Source: Ochromonadaceae sp. CCMP2298 (lineage: Eukaryota > Sar > Synurophyceae > Ochromonadales > Ochromonadaceae). Taken from it: DNA of 15,529 bases. This document shows positions 15,489 through 15,529 of the stretch, piece by piece. The notes beneath the pieces are model-generated. The model saw only the letters and a program-made list of their open reading frames with translations, was not told where the DNA came from and ran no database searches. The stretch is from contig MU633645.1 in NCBI GenBank assembly GCA_026770595.1, positions 1 to 15,529 on the forward strand, in the 5' to 3' direction. Both the position numbers and the translations under genes were made by a program. Each line of letters opens with the position of its first letter. The first letter of the stretch is position 1.

Positions 15489-15529
15489 ACGAGCAGGGGC
15501 AGGAGCAGGGGCAGGGGCAGGGGCAGGGG
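15489..15529. repeat. GGGGCA microsatellite in intron at the window edge
   Basis: Repeated GGGGCAGGGGCA units, with one GGAGCA variant, run to the last base. They lie upstream of the acceptor at 15435-15434 on the minus strand, hence inside an intron of the PPDK-like gene. A CTAAC branch-like site lies in the same intron at about 15472-15468. Confidence 0.8.

Overview
The window is nuclear DNA from a eukaryote, probably a unicellular protist or alga; I cannot place the lineage. The grounds are genes broken by short GT-AG introns (about 60-400 bp), AATAAA-type poly(A) signals, and eukaryote-specific families: a heterotrimeric G-protein alpha subunit, a GT15 (Kre2/Mnt1-type) mannosyltransferase and a PX-BAR sorting nexin. 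There is no operon logic; genes lie convergently or divergently with their own flanking regions. The left half (1 to about 7500) has AT-richer non-coding DNA. The right half (about 7530 to 15529) is strongly GC-rich, with simple repeats inside exons and introns.

Layout. 85-435 (+) is the last coding exon of a G-alpha gene, followed by a decayed partial copy of that same exon (648-740). 1146-1749 (+) is a two-exon gene for an unrecognised 160-residue protein. 2166-3104 (-) is the GT15 mannosyltransferase, convergent with the previous gene and divergent from the next. 3822-5656 (+) is a four-exon PX-BAR sorting nexin whose N-terminus carries a duplicated 22-residue unit, each copy holding an RRSSNPF motif. 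6152-6928 (-) is an alanine-rich orphan. 7533-11990 (+) is a very large gene (about 1459 residues once a 78-nt intron is removed) with an N-terminal segment resembling a ubiquitin-like/ATG12 fold, long disordered regions, a helical core and a tail with two KEN boxes and WH2-like motifs. 15433 down to 12794 (-) holds the C-terminal part of a pyruvate,phosphate dikinase (PPDK)-like gene in six exons; its 5' part lies beyond the window.

Most notable: the PPDK-like protein keeps the fold landmarks of the family and an open spliced frame across five introns, yet nearly every catalytic position I can align is replaced. The phospho-histidine is Asn, the PEP-binding arginines are Ser and Lys, the metal-binding Glu is Asp, the Asn-Asp pair is Gly-Gln, and the catalytic Cys is Asp. 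This is best read as a PPDK pseudoenzyme. Other points of interest are a perfect 30-bp inverted repeat ending 16 nt before the start codon of the giant gene, two alternative last exons for the PPDK-like gene, and the G-alpha exon relic.

All exon boundaries come from reading splice sites, phase matching and family resemblance by eye; no alignment or transcript data were available.
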